DNA of 64,000 bases from JAGVSR01 sp963750715. Lineage in GTDB: Bacteria; Pseudomonadota; Alphaproteobacteria; Rhizobiales; Hyphomicrobiaceae. The notes beneath the pieces are model-generated. The model had not been told where the DNA came from and searched no databases. It saw nothing but the letters and a program-made list of their open reading frames with translations. Positions 1 through 8,983 of this stretch are shown piece by piece; within the stretch, counting starts at the first letter, position 1; each line of letters opens with the position of its first letter. The stretch is taken from contig CAVVRP010000012.1 in the NCBI GenBank assembly GCA_963750715.1, positions 310,001-374,000 of the forward strand. Reading direction: 5' to 3'. Position numbers and translations under genes: made by a program.

Positions 1-94
1 ACTCCGCTGGCGTAACGAGAAGCGCGAGCGCCTGCCAGTTCGCCGCGATCTGCGCGAGATCGATGGTGATCAGGCCCGTCGACTGCGATGTCAC
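1..94 (-). CDS. alr: Alanine racemase, N-terminal fragment (runs off the window)
   Basis: Only about 31 codons are visible. A GTG at 94-92 overlaps the dnaB stop codon (GTGA overlap), and the reading frame continues with TIDLAQIAANWQALA, matching the first beta strand and helix of fold-type III alanine racemases. Alr makes D-alanine for peptidoglycan with a PLP cofactor; the PLP lysine lies outside the window. dnaB-alr is a common order in Hyphomicrobiales, and the 4-base overlap suggests translational coupling. Identity rests on a short match plus position. Confidence 0.75.
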   Translation of the reverse strand, partial: MTSQSTGLITIDLAQIAANWQALALLVTPAE

Positions 95-1607
95 TCGAGG
101 CGTTCCGGGATCTGGTATTCGCGCGCCAGATTGCCGAAGCGAGTGAAGTGACTTTCGAATGACAGTTGTACCGTCCCGACGGGCCCGTGGCGCTGCTTAC
201 CGATTATGACTTCCGCTTTGCCCGAAACCGACATCATCTTCGTCTGCCAGTCGGAGAATTCCGCTGTACCTTCGCTCGGCTTCAGGCGTTCGACGTAGTA
301 CTCCTCGCGGAACACGAACATCACGACGTCTGCGTCTTGCTCGATCGAGCCCAATTCACGAAGATCGGAAAGCTGCGGGCGCTTGTCCTCTCGCTGTTCG
401 ACCTGTCGGGACAGCTGCGACAGTGCGATGATTGGCACGGACAGTTCCTTCGCCAGCGCCTTCAGGCCCGTCGTGATCTGCGTGATTTCCTGCACGCGGT
501 TTTCCGATCCGCTCTTGGACGAGCCGGTCAGGAGCTGCAGGTAGTCGACCACGAGCAGGCCGAGACCCTTCTGGCGCTTCAGCTTGCGCGCGCGTGCCGA
601 AAGCTGTGCGATCGAGATGCCGCCGGTCTGGTCGATGTAGAGCGGGATACGGCTCATCTCCTGGGAAACGTCGACGAGCTTGCGGAATTCGTTCTCGTTG
701 ATCATGCCGCGACGGATCTTCTCCGACGCGATTTCCGCCTGCTCGGACAGAATACGTGTCGCCAACTGCTCAGCCGACATTTCCAGCGAGAAGAAGCCGA
801 CGATGGCGCCGTCGATCACGTTGTCGGTGCCATCGCTCTGCTTCTCTGCGCGGTAGTTCTTAGCGATGTTATAGGCGATGTTGGTTGCCAGCGCCGTTTT
901 GCCCATGGAGGGACGGCCAGCGAGGATGATGAGGTCAGAGTTTTGAAGGCCGCCCATCTTGTTGTCGAGATCGGCGAGGCCGCTCGCCAGCCCCGATAGG
1001 TGCCCGTCGCGCTGATAGGCGTTGTTCGCCATTTCGATCGCATGCGTCAGCGCCGTGCCGAACGCCATGAAGCCCTGTCCATACTTGCCGCGCTCGGCAA
1101 GCTCGTACAGGCGCAATTCCGCGTCCGGATCTGCTCCTCGGGCGGCTGGTCGACGGGGCTGTCGAAGGCAACGTTGACGAGGTCCTCGCCGATCACGATC
1201 AGTTGCCGGCGAACGGCAAGATCGTAGATCGTCCGGCCGTAGTCGTGCGCGTTGATGATCGACGTTGCGTTGGCGGCAAGTCGACCGAGATACTGCGGCA
1301 CGGTGAGGTTCGGCGAGATCGGATCGGCGTTCTCGAAGAACGTCTTCAGGGTGACAGGCGTCGCCTGCTTGCCGGCCTGGATCAGCTTGCCGGTGATCTC
1401 AAAGATCTGGCCGTGCAGCGGGTCGTAGAAATGGCCAGGCTCGAGAAAGCCCGTAACGCGGTCGAGCGCCTCGTTGTTGACGAGGATCGCGCCGAGCAGC
1501 GCCTGCTCGGCTTCGATGTTGTGGGGGACCTGACGGAAATGGACCGGCTCTTCGGACGCGGCGGCCATCCGAAGTTTGTCGGCGGGGAGGAGAGCGGTTT
1601 CTGCCAT
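91..1607 (-). CDS. dnaB: Replicative DNA helicase DnaB (frameshifted in this sequence)
   Basis: Replication-fork helicase of about 505 residues once two frames are joined. The upstream frame, from ATG 1607, gives the N-terminal DnaB domain (NIEAEQALLGAILVNNEAL). The downstream frame gives the RecA-like ATPase core with Walker A GRPSMGKTA, Walker B-like LLVVDYLQLL and the QLSRQVEQR segment. The frames meet near 1125: adding one base to the short run there (GGAC to GGGAC on the coding strand) turns EEQIRTRNCA into EEQIRDAELRLYELAERG, the expected linker. The protein is otherwise complete, ending at the stop at 91 that overlaps alr. Since dnaB is essential, a sequence error is likelier than a true pseudogene. 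Confidence 0.9.
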
Positions 1608-1731
1608 GGCCGAAGGGTTAGCCCGAGTCCGATGCACACCCCAGTGCGAAATCAGCAGCCCGATGCGGTCAAGATCCGCTCTCTCCCTGTTATTCACAGC
1701 CGTTGCCGGAAAGCCGCATGCGCCCAGCGGT

Positions 1732-2985
1732 TCACTCGCCGGCCAGCCCCGGCCATTCCGCGGGCGTGCGATCCAGCGCAGCCAGGCGCCGCTCGTTGTC
1801 CAGCATGTAGTCACGCGTGATCGGCAAGCTGTCGACCCGTTTGGCGAACTGGATTTGAAATACAACAAGACCCTGGAAGCGAAATGCTGCTTCTGAGCCG
1901 GCCAGGTAGAACTCCCACATGCGAGCAAAGCCTTCACCGGCGATAGCCACCGCCTCGTCGCGGCGCGCCAGGAACCTATGGCGCCAGGCTTTGAGGGTCT
2001 CCGCGTAGTGCAAGCGAAGCACCTCGATGTCGGTAACGATCAGCCCCGATTTCTCTATCGCCGTCATGATCTCCGACAAAGTCGGCAGGGCGCCGCCCGG
2101 GAAGACGTGGCGGGCAATGAACGGGTTTGTCGGCGCGGGTGTATCGGATCTGCCGATGGTGTGCAGGAGACCGACGCCGTCGTCGTGCAGGAGGCCCGCG
2201 AGGCACCGGAAGTACGCGGAGTAGTGAGGGCGACCGACGTGCTCGAACATGCCGACCGACACGATCCGGTCGAAGGCACCCTCGACATCCCGGTAGTCCT
2301 GCAACGCGAAGCGGACCCGGCCGTCGAGACCAGCCTCGCGCGCGCGCCGCTCGGCAACAGCCACTTGCGATGGGCTCAGGGTGATACCGGTGACTTCGGT
2401 CCCGGCTGTCTGAGCCAGCGACAGGGCAAGTCCGCCCCATCCCGAGCCGACGTCAAGCACACGACTGCCCGCATCGAGACGCAGCTTGCCCGCGATATGG
2501 CGAACTTTCGCGCGTTGGGCGGCTTCGAGGTCGGCACCGGGCAGGAAGTAGGCGCAGGAATAATGCCGGTCGCTGTCGAGGAATAGGTCGTAGATACGCG
2601 GGTCGATGTCGTAATGGTGTTCGACGTTGCGGCGGGCGCGCTCGCACGGATTGAACTCCAATAGCGGTCGTATCCACCGCCGCAGCGCAGCAAAGGTCTG
2701 TGTCCACTGAGGCAGGGAGTTTGCCGCCATATTGCGCATTATCAGGGCGAGGAAGTCGTAGACGGAGCCCTCAGCCATCGAGAGGCGACCCTGAATGTAT
2801 GCATCGCCCGCGGCTGCTTCCGGATCCCGAACCAGTTCGCGTTCGACGGCTTTGTCGGCGAGGCGAACCGTGATCGCCGGTCCGCTGCCATCGCCAAAGC
2901 CTTTCTTTTTGCCGGCGCTGTCGACGAACTCCAGTTGTCCGGTCTTGACAATTCGTTCAAGGGTCACTTCGAGCGGGAGGAACAT
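1732..2985 (-). CDS. cfa: Cyclopropane-fatty-acyl-phospholipid synthase family methyltransferase
   Basis: A 417-residue SAM-dependent enzyme that methylenates double bonds of membrane phospholipid acyl chains. The central signature HYDIDPRIYDLFLD (about residues 124-137) is typical of the Cfa/mycolic-acid cyclopropane synthase family, and the SAM-binding loop VLDVGSGWGGLAL lies at about 176-188. The start at 2985 (MFLPLEVTLERI) fits family N-termini; an open extension to 3156 has non-family sequence and overlaps the rplI terminator. It lies between rplI and dnaB on the same strand but behind a terminator, so it probably has its own promoter. Several CFA-like paralogues exist in these bacteria, so exact substrate is uncertain. 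Confidence 0.88.
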   Translation of the reverse strand: MFLPLEVTLERIVKTGQLEFVDSAGKKKGFGDGSGPAITVRLADKAVERELVRDPEAAAGDAYIQGRLSMAEGSVYDFLALIMRNMAANSLPQWTQTFAALRRWIRPLLEFNPCERARRNVEHHYDIDPRIYDLFLDSDRHYSCAYFLPGADLEAAQRAKVRHIAGKLRLDAGSRVLDVGSGWGGLALSLAQTAGTEVTGITLSPSQVAVAERRAREAGLDGRVRFALQDYRDVEGAFDRIVSVGMFEHVGRPHYSAYFRCLAGLLHDDGVGLLHTIGRSDTPAPTNPFIARHVFPGGALPTLSEIMTAIEKSGLIVTDIEVLRLHYAETLKAWRHRFLARRDEAVAIAGEGFARMWEFYLAGSEAAFRFQGLVVFQIQFAKRVDSLPITRDYMLDNERRLAALDRTPAEWPGLAGE

Positions 2986-3055
2986 GGTAAAGCGATCCAG
3001 ACACGGAGCCCCGCCACATCCCGAACCAGTGGCGCGATAACGCCCTGGAAACGAA

Positions 3056-3083
3056 AAGCGCCGGGATTGGGTTCCCGGCGCTT
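3056..3083 (-). terminator. Intrinsic terminator after rplI
   Basis: A perfect 10-bp inverted repeat (AAGCGCCGGG / CCCGGCGCTT) with an 8-base loop lies 24 bases past the rplI stop. On the minus strand it is followed by a short T-rich stretch (TTTTCGTTT). This fits a rho-independent terminator ending the rpsF-rpsR-DUF2232-rplI unit. Confidence 0.8.
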
Positions 3084-3106
3084 GATGATTGTAAGTGGAA
3101 ATTTTG

Positions 3107-3682
3107 TCAGGCCGTCTCGTCGGCCTTGGGAGCGGCGCCTTCTTCGAACGCCTCATCTGGATTGAAGGTCTCGATTTCGAGCTTTTCGTCCTTGATGACG
3201 GTGACGTTCTCGCCGCGCGCCTGGCGCTCGGCCTCGTCCGTCGATCGGGCGACGTTGAGCATGACGTTCACCAGGACCTCGGGATGCAGCTGGATCTTGA
3301 CGCTGTGCAGGCCGAGGTTCTTGATCGGCTTGTCGAGAACGACCTGATTGCGGTTGATAGTGAAGCCGCCTTCCGTGACGGTCTCGGAGATGTCGCGCGA
3401 CGCGACGGAACCGTACAGCTGGCCCGTGTCGCCGGCAGCGCGGATCGAGATGAAGATCTTGCCGTCTAGCTTGGCGGCGATAGCCTGTGCTTCCTTCTTC
3501 ATCTCGAGGTTGGTCGCCTCGAGCTGGGCGCGCTGGCCTTCGAACTTCGCCAGGTTGTCCTTGGTGGCGCGTAGCGCCTTTTTCTGCGGCAAGAGGAAGT
3601 TGCGCGCAAAGCCGTCCTTGACGTTGACGACATCGCCCATCTGGCCGAGGCGGCCGATCCGCTGGAGAAGAATGACCTGCAT
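3107..3682 (-). CDS. rplI: 50S ribosomal protein L9
   Basis: A 191-residue large-subunit protein that binds 23S rRNA. The N-terminal domain MQVILLQRIGRLGQMGDVVNVKDGFARN is followed by the long connecting helix (about 45-75) and the C-terminal domain. ATG 3682 has a GGAGC element upstream and fits the universal L9 start. The C-terminus has an extra acidic tail (about 25 residues, EAFEEGAAPKADETA), as often seen in Hyphomicrobiales. It is last in the rpsF operon, 56 bases after the DUF2232 gene, and is followed by an intrinsic terminator. Confidence 0.97.
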   Translation of the reverse strand: MQVILLQRIGRLGQMGDVVNVKDGFARNFLLPQKKALRATKDNLAKFEGQRAQLEATNLEMKKEAQAIAAKLDGKIFISIRAAGDTGQLYGSVASRDISETVTEGGFTINRNQVVLDKPIKNLGLHSVKIQLHPEVLVNVMLNVARSTDEAERQARGENVTVIKDEKLEIETFNPDEAFEEGAAPKADETA

Positions 3683-3738
3683 GTGACGTGCTCCTTTTGA
3701 TTTGCCTGTTTGCGTTTGGTTGGAAGGTGGTTCGAACA

Positions 3739-4741
3739 TCAGGTCGCGGGTCCGCCGGATGGTGGCCCTCGCGAGGCAGGCGGGGGGGCGGCGGCGGCAA
3801 GCCCGCGAAAATCGAAGGCGCCGTCGAGAAGGCCAAGAATGGCGATTGGAATGGCGAAGCCGACGTGCACGAACAGCAGGCCAACGTAGAGCCCCCACAG
3901 TGCGAAAGGCCGCCACGAGCGGCCCCGCGTCTTGAAATGGATGACCGCCAGTCCGACCAGCACGAAGGCGAGCACGAAGGCGCCGAGGAAGCCAGCAGAC
4001 GCAGTCGCGATGCCGCCCCCCGCCATGCTGCCGGCGATCGCCGCCAGCAGGGGCAGGGAACTGCCGCGCGGCAAATCGAGCCGGGCGAGGTCGGGCCAGG
4101 TTCGCGTCAGCTGACCCGACGCGAGCGTGATGCGGCCTGCAAGCCAAAGGTTCAGCAGCAGTGCGCTCATCCACGAAATGGCAAGCGCGGCGGGAAGTGC
4201 CGCCACCACCATATCGGCCAGTGAGGAGATCTGCTCGGCAGTCAGCGGTTCATGCCCGTCGGTCTGGGGCAGCTGGGCGTTTACGGTGCCCTCTATGAAG
4301 TTGCGCAAGCCATCCTTGATTAGGCCCAGGTCGCCGCCGAGCATCAGGTAGATAAACATCGCGGGGATGCCGGATAAGACTGCGGACCAAAGCAGCAGGC
4401 GGCCCGGCGGGTACCACTCGACGGAGTCTCGCCTGTCCGGGGGCCCCTCGCACGGGACGGTTCAGGAGCGCCAGATACGTGAGCGCCACGGCCGGCACGA
4501 CCTGCGTAACGGCAAAGGTCAACCCGCCAGCCGGTCCGCCAATCATGGCGACGATGGCCGAGGCGCACAGTCCCGCGATGGCGGCGGCGGTCCAGCGCCA
4601 GCCGAGACCGGCCAGAAAGATCGGCAGTGATGTCAGCAGGAACAGTACATAGCGCACGGCAACGTGCCCCGTCGTGGCGGATATAAAAACAACCGCCGAG
4701 ACGAGCCCCAGTCCGAGGCCTATGAGCACTTTGTTCCGCAT
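3739..4741 (-). CDS. DUF2232 family membrane protein (frameshifted in this sequence)
   Basis: A multi-pass membrane protein of the DUF2232 family, which in alphaproteobacteria sits between rpsR and rplI; its function is not established. The N-terminal part (from ATG 4741, about 95 residues with hydrophobic segments such as YVLFLLTSLPIFLAGLGW) and the C-terminal part (AMFIYLMLGGDLGLIKDG onward) lie in different frames. The break maps to 4439-4443: reading the 5-base G run (C run on the coding strand) as 4 bases yields the continuous RGAPDRRDSVEWYPPGRLLL. About 333 residues when joined. Probably a homopolymer sequencing error. Confidence 0.75.
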
Positions 4742-4860
4742 TGGCTCCAGCTGTCCCGCGATTGCCGCGGTTAGAGGCCAGTCCGGCGATGCGCCGCTGC
4801 CCCAACCTGTTTTCGTTTTAATGGCGCCAAGCTGATTGCGAGCTCCGCGTCACCAGCCTC

Positions 4861-5109
4861 TTACTTCAGGACGTAGGGAAGCAGACCCAGGAAGCGAGCG
4901 CGCTTGATGGCCCGAGCAAGTTCACGTTGCTTCTTAGCCGACACCGCGGTGATGCGGCTCGGGACGATCTTACCGCGCTCCGAGATATAGCGGCCGAGCG
5001 TGCGAACGTCCTTGTAATCGATCTTAGGCGCCTGATCGCCCGAAAACGGGCAGGTCTTGCGACGGCGATGGAACGGCCGGCGGGAGGACAACTGTTGAAT
5101 TTCAGCCAT
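4861..5109 (-). CDS. rpsR: 30S ribosomal protein S18
   Basis: An 82-residue small-subunit protein that forms a heterodimer with S6 on the platform of the 30S subunit. The sequence has the classic S18 features: RRKTCPFSG near the N-terminus, IDYKDVRTLGRYISERGKIVPSRITAVSAK in the core and a basic C-terminus RAIKRARFLGLLPY. It follows rpsF by 3 bases and the DUF2232 gene lies 119 bases downstream on the same strand. Confidence 0.97.
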   Translation of the reverse strand: MAEIQQLSSRRPFHRRRKTCPFSGDQAPKIDYKDVRTLGRYISERGKIVPSRITAVSAKKQRELARAIKRARFLGLLPYVLK

Positions 5110-5112
5110 GTG

Positions 5113-5694
5113 TTAGCCCTCGGAACCAGGATTGTCGCTGCGAGCGCGCGGCGGACGCGGCGCACGCGGCGCCTCACCTTCGCCGCCGCCCTCACGCGGG
5201 GGACGGGGACGGAATGTCGATCCGCCTTCGCGGTCGCCGCCACGGAAGCCGCCGCCACCTTCTCGATCGCCACGGAAGCCGCCGCGTCCGCCGCCGCCAC
5301 CGAAGCCGCCACGGCCGCCGCCGAAGCCGCCGCGGTCAGGACGGTCGCCGCGCTCGCCGCGTTCGTCGCGATCCTGCTTGCGCATCATGACAGACGGCTC
5401 GGTTTCGAGCGCATCGACCTTGATGGTGATGAAACGGAGAATGTCGGACTGAATGCCCATGCGCCGCTCCATTTCGGTGACCGCCGCTGGCGGCGCATCG
5501 ATGTTGAGAAGCGAGAAATGGGCTTTGCGGTTCTTCTTGATCTTGTAGGCGAGGCCCTTCAGGCCCCAATACTCTGACTTTGTCACCTTGCCGCCCAGTT
5601 CGACGATGACGTCCGAGAACTCTTTCGTCAGAGCCTCAACCTGGGTGTTGGAAACATCCTGGCGCACCAGGAAAACATGCTCGTAAAACGGCAT
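5113..5694 (-). CDS. rpsF: 30S ribosomal protein S6 with long Gly/Arg-rich C-terminal tail
   Basis: S6 is a primary binding partner of S18 on the 30S platform. Residues 1-100 are a normal S6 ferredoxin-like domain (MPFYEHVFLVRQD; YWGLKGLAYKIKKN; RRMGIQSDILRFITIKV). Residues from about 104 to 193 form an extended low-complexity tail with repeated RGG/FGGG/RGD units and a Pro/Arg-rich end. Enlarged S6 tails are known in Hyphomicrobiales, but this one makes the protein nearly twice the usual E. coli-type length. First gene of the rpsF-rpsR-DUF2232-rplI unit. Confidence 0.96.
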   Translation of the reverse strand: MPFYEHVFLVRQDVSNTQVEALTKEFSDVIVELGGKVTKSEYWGLKGLAYKIKKNRKAHFSLLNIDAPPAAVTEMERRMGIQSDILRFITIKVDALETEPSVMMRKQDRDERGERGDRPDRGGFGGGRGGFGGGGGRGGFRGDREGGGGFRGGDREGGSTFRPRPPREGGGEGEAPRAPRPPRARSDNPGSEG

Positions 5695-5723
5695 GCGCTT
5701 GGCCTCTCGATGTGTGTTACCGC

Positions 5724-5737
5724 ACGGCGAATGCCGT
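5724..5737 (-). promoter_or_regulatory. Leader hairpin upstream of rpsF
   Basis: The rpsF leader has a hairpin with perfect 5-bp arms ACGGC/GCCGT and a 4-base loop, about 30 bases upstream of the start codon, followed by GCGGTAAC. S6:S18-binding RNA structures are known in rpsF leaders of many bacteria. Whether this is that motif cannot be decided by eye. The surrounding stretch 5695-5946 holds no convincing gene. Confidence 0.3.
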
Positions 5738-5946
5738 CGTGGGGGTCATGTCCCTCCGGCGCATAGCCTCTGTTGGGCCGGAAGAGGCCCACCAGATACC
5801 CAACGAGCGAAGACACTGGGGAACGGATCGAAGCGCTCGCTATTGTTCGCTTTTATCCATCCGCACCATCTATGCGGAGCGAAGTTCGCTCCAGCCGACA
5901 CGGTACGGCCCCCGTTCAGCCTCCAACCGGAGCGGGTGACGGGCGG

Positions 5947-5974
5947 GTTATACGCGATTTTTCTCGGGGCACAA
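5947..5974 (-). promoter_or_regulatory. Candidate sigma-70-type promoter for the rpsF operon
   Basis: On the minus strand TTGTGC and TATAAC are separated by 16 bases, resembling -35 and -10 hexamers. Transcription would begin near 5940 and give a leader of about 245 bases before rpsF. Visual match only. No other gene is seen between 5695 and 6044. Confidence 0.45.
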
Positions 5975-6044
5975 TAGCCTTTAGTCTTGCCCCTGCAGCT
6001 GCCCTGCCACTGAAGCCTCGCCGGATCGCGTCAGGTGCCCCGCG

Positions 6045-6740
6045 TCAATCGATACCAGCGATCGCCGCCCGCGAGCGGGAGAAGAAATCGCGCCGGACCA
6101 GAACCGCGACGACCCACGTCGTTGCCGCCATGAACAGCAGAGGATGGAAGAACCAGGTGAAGGCGGCAATCGCATAGTAAAACGAGCGCAGGCCGCTGTT
6201 GGCGTGTTCCGCCATAATGCCATTAAGACGGGCGACGCGCAGGGCATGGGCGTCCCTCTCAGCCTCGCTGGCCACATCCCGCAGCGGTGTGCCGCCGATC
6301 ATGATGGCGGAGTAGTGGGTCAGCCGGAACGCCCAGGCGAACTCGAAGAAGGCAAAGACGAAAATCGCAATCAGGAACGCCAGCTTGATGACGTACAACT
6401 CGGCCGGCATCGGCGCCGCGAGGGGCACGTCGCTGAAAAACGTGCGCGCGCGTTCTCCCGCTCCCAGAAGCGTTGCGAGGCCCCCGATCGCAATGGCGCT
6501 AGTCGATGCAAAAAAGGCGTTTCCCTGGCTGAGCCCGTTGAGAAGGATCGCATCCATCAGCCGGTTATCGCGCCGCGCCATGGTCAGCATCCATTGCTCG
6601 CGCTGCTGCTGTATCGCGCCGACTATGCTGTTTTCGCGAAGCGCGCCACGCCCGGCGACGTATCGGTAGCCGCCAACGACGACCGCGAACCACACAAGGG
6701 CGGCGGCATCGAGCGGTGACATGTAACTGGGCAGGGCCAT
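6045..6740 (-). CDS. DUF599 family membrane protein
   Basis: A 231-residue integral membrane protein with about four hydrophobic segments (near 10-27, 85-100, 118-142 and 185-210). The sequence RRDNRLMDAILLNGLSQGNAFFASTSAIAIGG is typical of DUF599 proteins, whose function is unknown. The start MALPSYMSPLDAAALVW places the first membrane segment at the usual position. It is divergent from the DUF808 gene and points toward the rpsF promoter. Confidence 0.8.
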   Translation of the reverse strand: MALPSYMSPLDAAALVWFAVVVGGYRYVAGRGALRENSIVGAIQQQREQWMLTMARRDNRLMDAILLNGLSQGNAFFASTSAIAIGGLATLLGAGERARTFFSDVPLAAPMPAELYVIKLAFLIAIFVFAFFEFAWAFRLTHYSAIMIGGTPLRDVASEAERDAHALRVARLNGIMAEHANSGLRSFYYAIAAFTWFFHPLLFMAATTWVVAVLVRRDFFSRSRAAIAGID

Positions 6741-6950
6741 TCAGTGGCCGGTTCCGGCATTGAGCGTGTTGCTGGCGGCGCCCGTTGGCGCACCCTCCAC
6801 TCCTGACGCGAAAAACCGCCCGGTGCAAGAGCCCGCGGCTGCACCACTGCCATGCCTACCCGCCGGATGGGGCCACACCGGCCTTGCAGTCGCCCGCCGG
6901 ATCAGGCGAAAAGGGCTCGCACAGAATATTTGGCAACGGGCGCACCCACA

Positions 6951-7919
6951 ATGAGCGGCGGTCTCCTAGCACTCCTCGATGATGTAGTGGCGCTCGCTAA
7001 GGTGGCGGCAGCGTCCCTCGACGACACCGCGGCGCAGGCCGTTCAGGCAAGCGGCAAGGCGGCCGGTGTCGTCATCGACGACGCCGCCGTTACGCCACGC
7101 TATGTGGTCGGGTTCGCTGCGGAACGGGAATTACCGATCATCGGCCGGATCGCGCTGGGATCACTCATGAACAAGCTTTTGCTGCTGTTGCCGGCCGCAT
7201 TGCTTCTATCGGCTTTCGCGCCTTGGGCCATTACACCTTTGTTGATGATCGGGGGCGTGTTCCTCTGCTTCGAGGGTTATGAGAAGGTGCATCAAATGCT
7301 GGCACCGCATGAGGCTCATGCTGAGACCAGGCATGCGGCCGCCTCGTCCGCGGGCACGCCGGAAGAGTTGGAAAAACAGAAAATCGCAGGCGCGATCCGG
7401 ACGGATTTCATTCTATCGGCCGAGATCACGGCGATCACCTTGGCCAGCATCACCGCGCCGGACATCGCGACCCAGGCGTTCGTTCTGTTCGTGGTCGGTG
7501 TGTTGGTTACGGCTGGTGTTTACGGGGCCGTGGCGCTTATCGTGAAGGCGGATGACTTCGGCGTTTACCTTGCCCAGCGCAGTGGAGCGATCCTAAGTCC
7601 CGTCGGCCGGGCGATCGTGTTCGGCATGCCGCCGTTTCTCAAGCTCCTGAGCATCGTCGGCATGGCCGCCATGCTGTGGGTCGGCGGCGGCATCATCATG
7701 CATGGCCTGCATGAGTACGGCGTCGACGGACCCGACCATGTTATCAGCACAATCGCCGATGCCGCCCGGTCTGCAATTCCGGCTATTGGCGGTTTTTTGG
7801 GTTGGCTGGCGGGGGCCTTGGCGTCTGCCCTTCTGGGCGTTGCGATTGGCGCGGTCACGGCAATCGCGATCCTGCCGGTCCTGACCCCGCTCTGGCGCGC
7901 CCTCAGGTCCACCCGTTGA
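6951..7919 (+). CDS. DUF808 (YedI-type) inner-membrane protein
   Basis: A 322-residue protein of the DUF808 family (E. coli YedI), multi-pass and of unknown function. It begins with the family hallmark LLALLDDVVALAKVAAASLDD, then shows KAAGVVIDDAAVTPRYV and the membrane-embedded central and C-terminal part. ATG 6951 gives the family N-terminus; the open frame upstream to 6852 has no family similarity. Divergent from the DUF599 gene and followed by fabD after about 100 bases. Confidence 0.85.
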   Translation: MSGGLLALLDDVVALAKVAAASLDDTAAQAVQASGKAAGVVIDDAAVTPRYVVGFAAERELPIIGRIALGSLMNKLLLLLPAALLLSAFAPWAITPLLMIGGVFLCFEGYEKVHQMLAPHEAHAETRHAAASSAGTPEELEKQKIAGAIRTDFILSAEITAITLASITAPDIATQAFVLFVVGVLVTAGVYGAVALIVKADDFGVYLAQRSGAILSPVGRAIVFGMPPFLKLLSIVGMAAMLWVGGGIIMHGLHEYGVDGPDHVISTIADAARSAIPAIGGFLGWLAGALASALLGVAIGAVTAIAILPVLTPLWRALRSTR

Positions 7920-8021
7920 TCCCGGCGCGCGGGCTGAGCGGCGGATTGGCGCGCTTGACTCCGCGCGGCCGCCCGTGCATCTGCGGCTTGATCCAAGCAT
8001 TTCCGATCGGACGATCCCAAC

Positions 8022-8966
8022 ATGGCCATCGCGTTCGTATTTCCGGGGCAGGGTAGCCAGGATGTCGGCATGGGCCGCGAGCTCGCTCAGAGGTTCTCAG
8101 CCGCGCGCGAGGTGTTCGAGGACGTCGACGCCGCGCTCGGCCAGAAGCTGTCCCAGATCATGTGGGAAGGTCCCAAGGAGACCCTCACCCTGACAGAGAA
8201 CGCGCAACCGGCCCTCATGGCGGTTTCGATGGCAGTCATGCGCGTGCTCGAGCGGGAAAAAGCCTTCTCGCTGCAAGATAAAGTCAAATTCGTCGCTGGG
8301 CATTCTCTGGGAGAGTATTCGGCGCTCGCCGCTGCCGGGGCGTTTTCGCTGGCCGACGCGGCGCGGCTGTTACGGCTGCGCGGACAAGCGATGCAGGCCG
8401 CTGTGCCGGTCGGGCAGGGCGCGATGACGGCATTGCTTGGAGTGGGCGTCGATGCCGCGCGACAGGTCGCCGAGGCTGCGGCCCAAGGCGAAGTGTGCCA
8501 GGTCGCGAACGACAACGAGCCGATGCAGGTCGTCTTGTCAGGCCACAAATCGGCGCTCGACCGGGTACCCGAAGCTGGCAAGGAGTTTGGCGTGCGCCGC
8601 GCCGTGCCGCTCCCTGTTTCCGCTCCATTCCATTGCGCCCTGATGCAGCCTGCGGCCGACGCGATGGCCAGGGCGCTCGCCGCCGTGACCATCAATACGC
8701 CATGCGTTCCAGTCGTTGCTAACGTGCTGGCATCGGCGATCAGCGACCCCGATGAAATTCGGCGCCGGCTCGTCGAACAGGTTACCGGCACCGTGCGCTG
8801 GCGCGAGTGCGTTTCCTATATGACTGCCAACGGCATCACCGATGTCTTTGAAATCGGCGCGGGCAAGGTCCTCGCCAGTCTCGTCAAGCGCACGGAGAAG
8901 TCGCTAAACGCAACCAGCATCGGCACGCCAGCCGACATTGACGCGGCGCTTGCCGCGTTGACATGA
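8022..8966 (+). CDS. fabD: Malonyl-CoA:ACP transacylase
   Basis: Transfers malonate from CoA to acyl carrier protein, giving the extender unit for fatty-acid synthesis. 314 residues. The N-terminal FPGQGSQ, the nucleophile motif GHSLGEY (Ser about 95) and the catalytic histidine in APFHCAL are all present, as is the C-terminal FEIGAGKVLASLVKR. It starts the run fabD-fabG-acpP-fabF on the plus strand; fabG starts 17 bases after the stop codon. Confidence 0.97.
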   Translation: MAIAFVFPGQGSQDVGMGRELAQRFSAAREVFEDVDAALGQKLSQIMWEGPKETLTLTENAQPALMAVSMAVMRVLEREKAFSLQDKVKFVAGHSLGEYSALAAAGAFSLADAARLLRLRGQAMQAAVPVGQGAMTALLGVGVDAARQVAEAAAQGEVCQVANDNEPMQVVLSGHKSALDRVPEAGKEFGVRRAVPLPVSAPFHCALMQPAADAMARALAAVTINTPCVPVVANVLASAISDPDEIRRRLVEQVTGTVRWRECVSYMTANGITDVFEIGAGKVLASLVKRTEKSLNATSIGTPADIDAALAALT

Positions 8967-8983
8967 GAAACGAGGATGAGGCG

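Noticed and set aside
5693..5977. Open frames of 60-94 codons upstream of rpsF
   Set aside because: No ribosome-binding site or plausible composition; the region is better explained as the rpsF leader and promoter.
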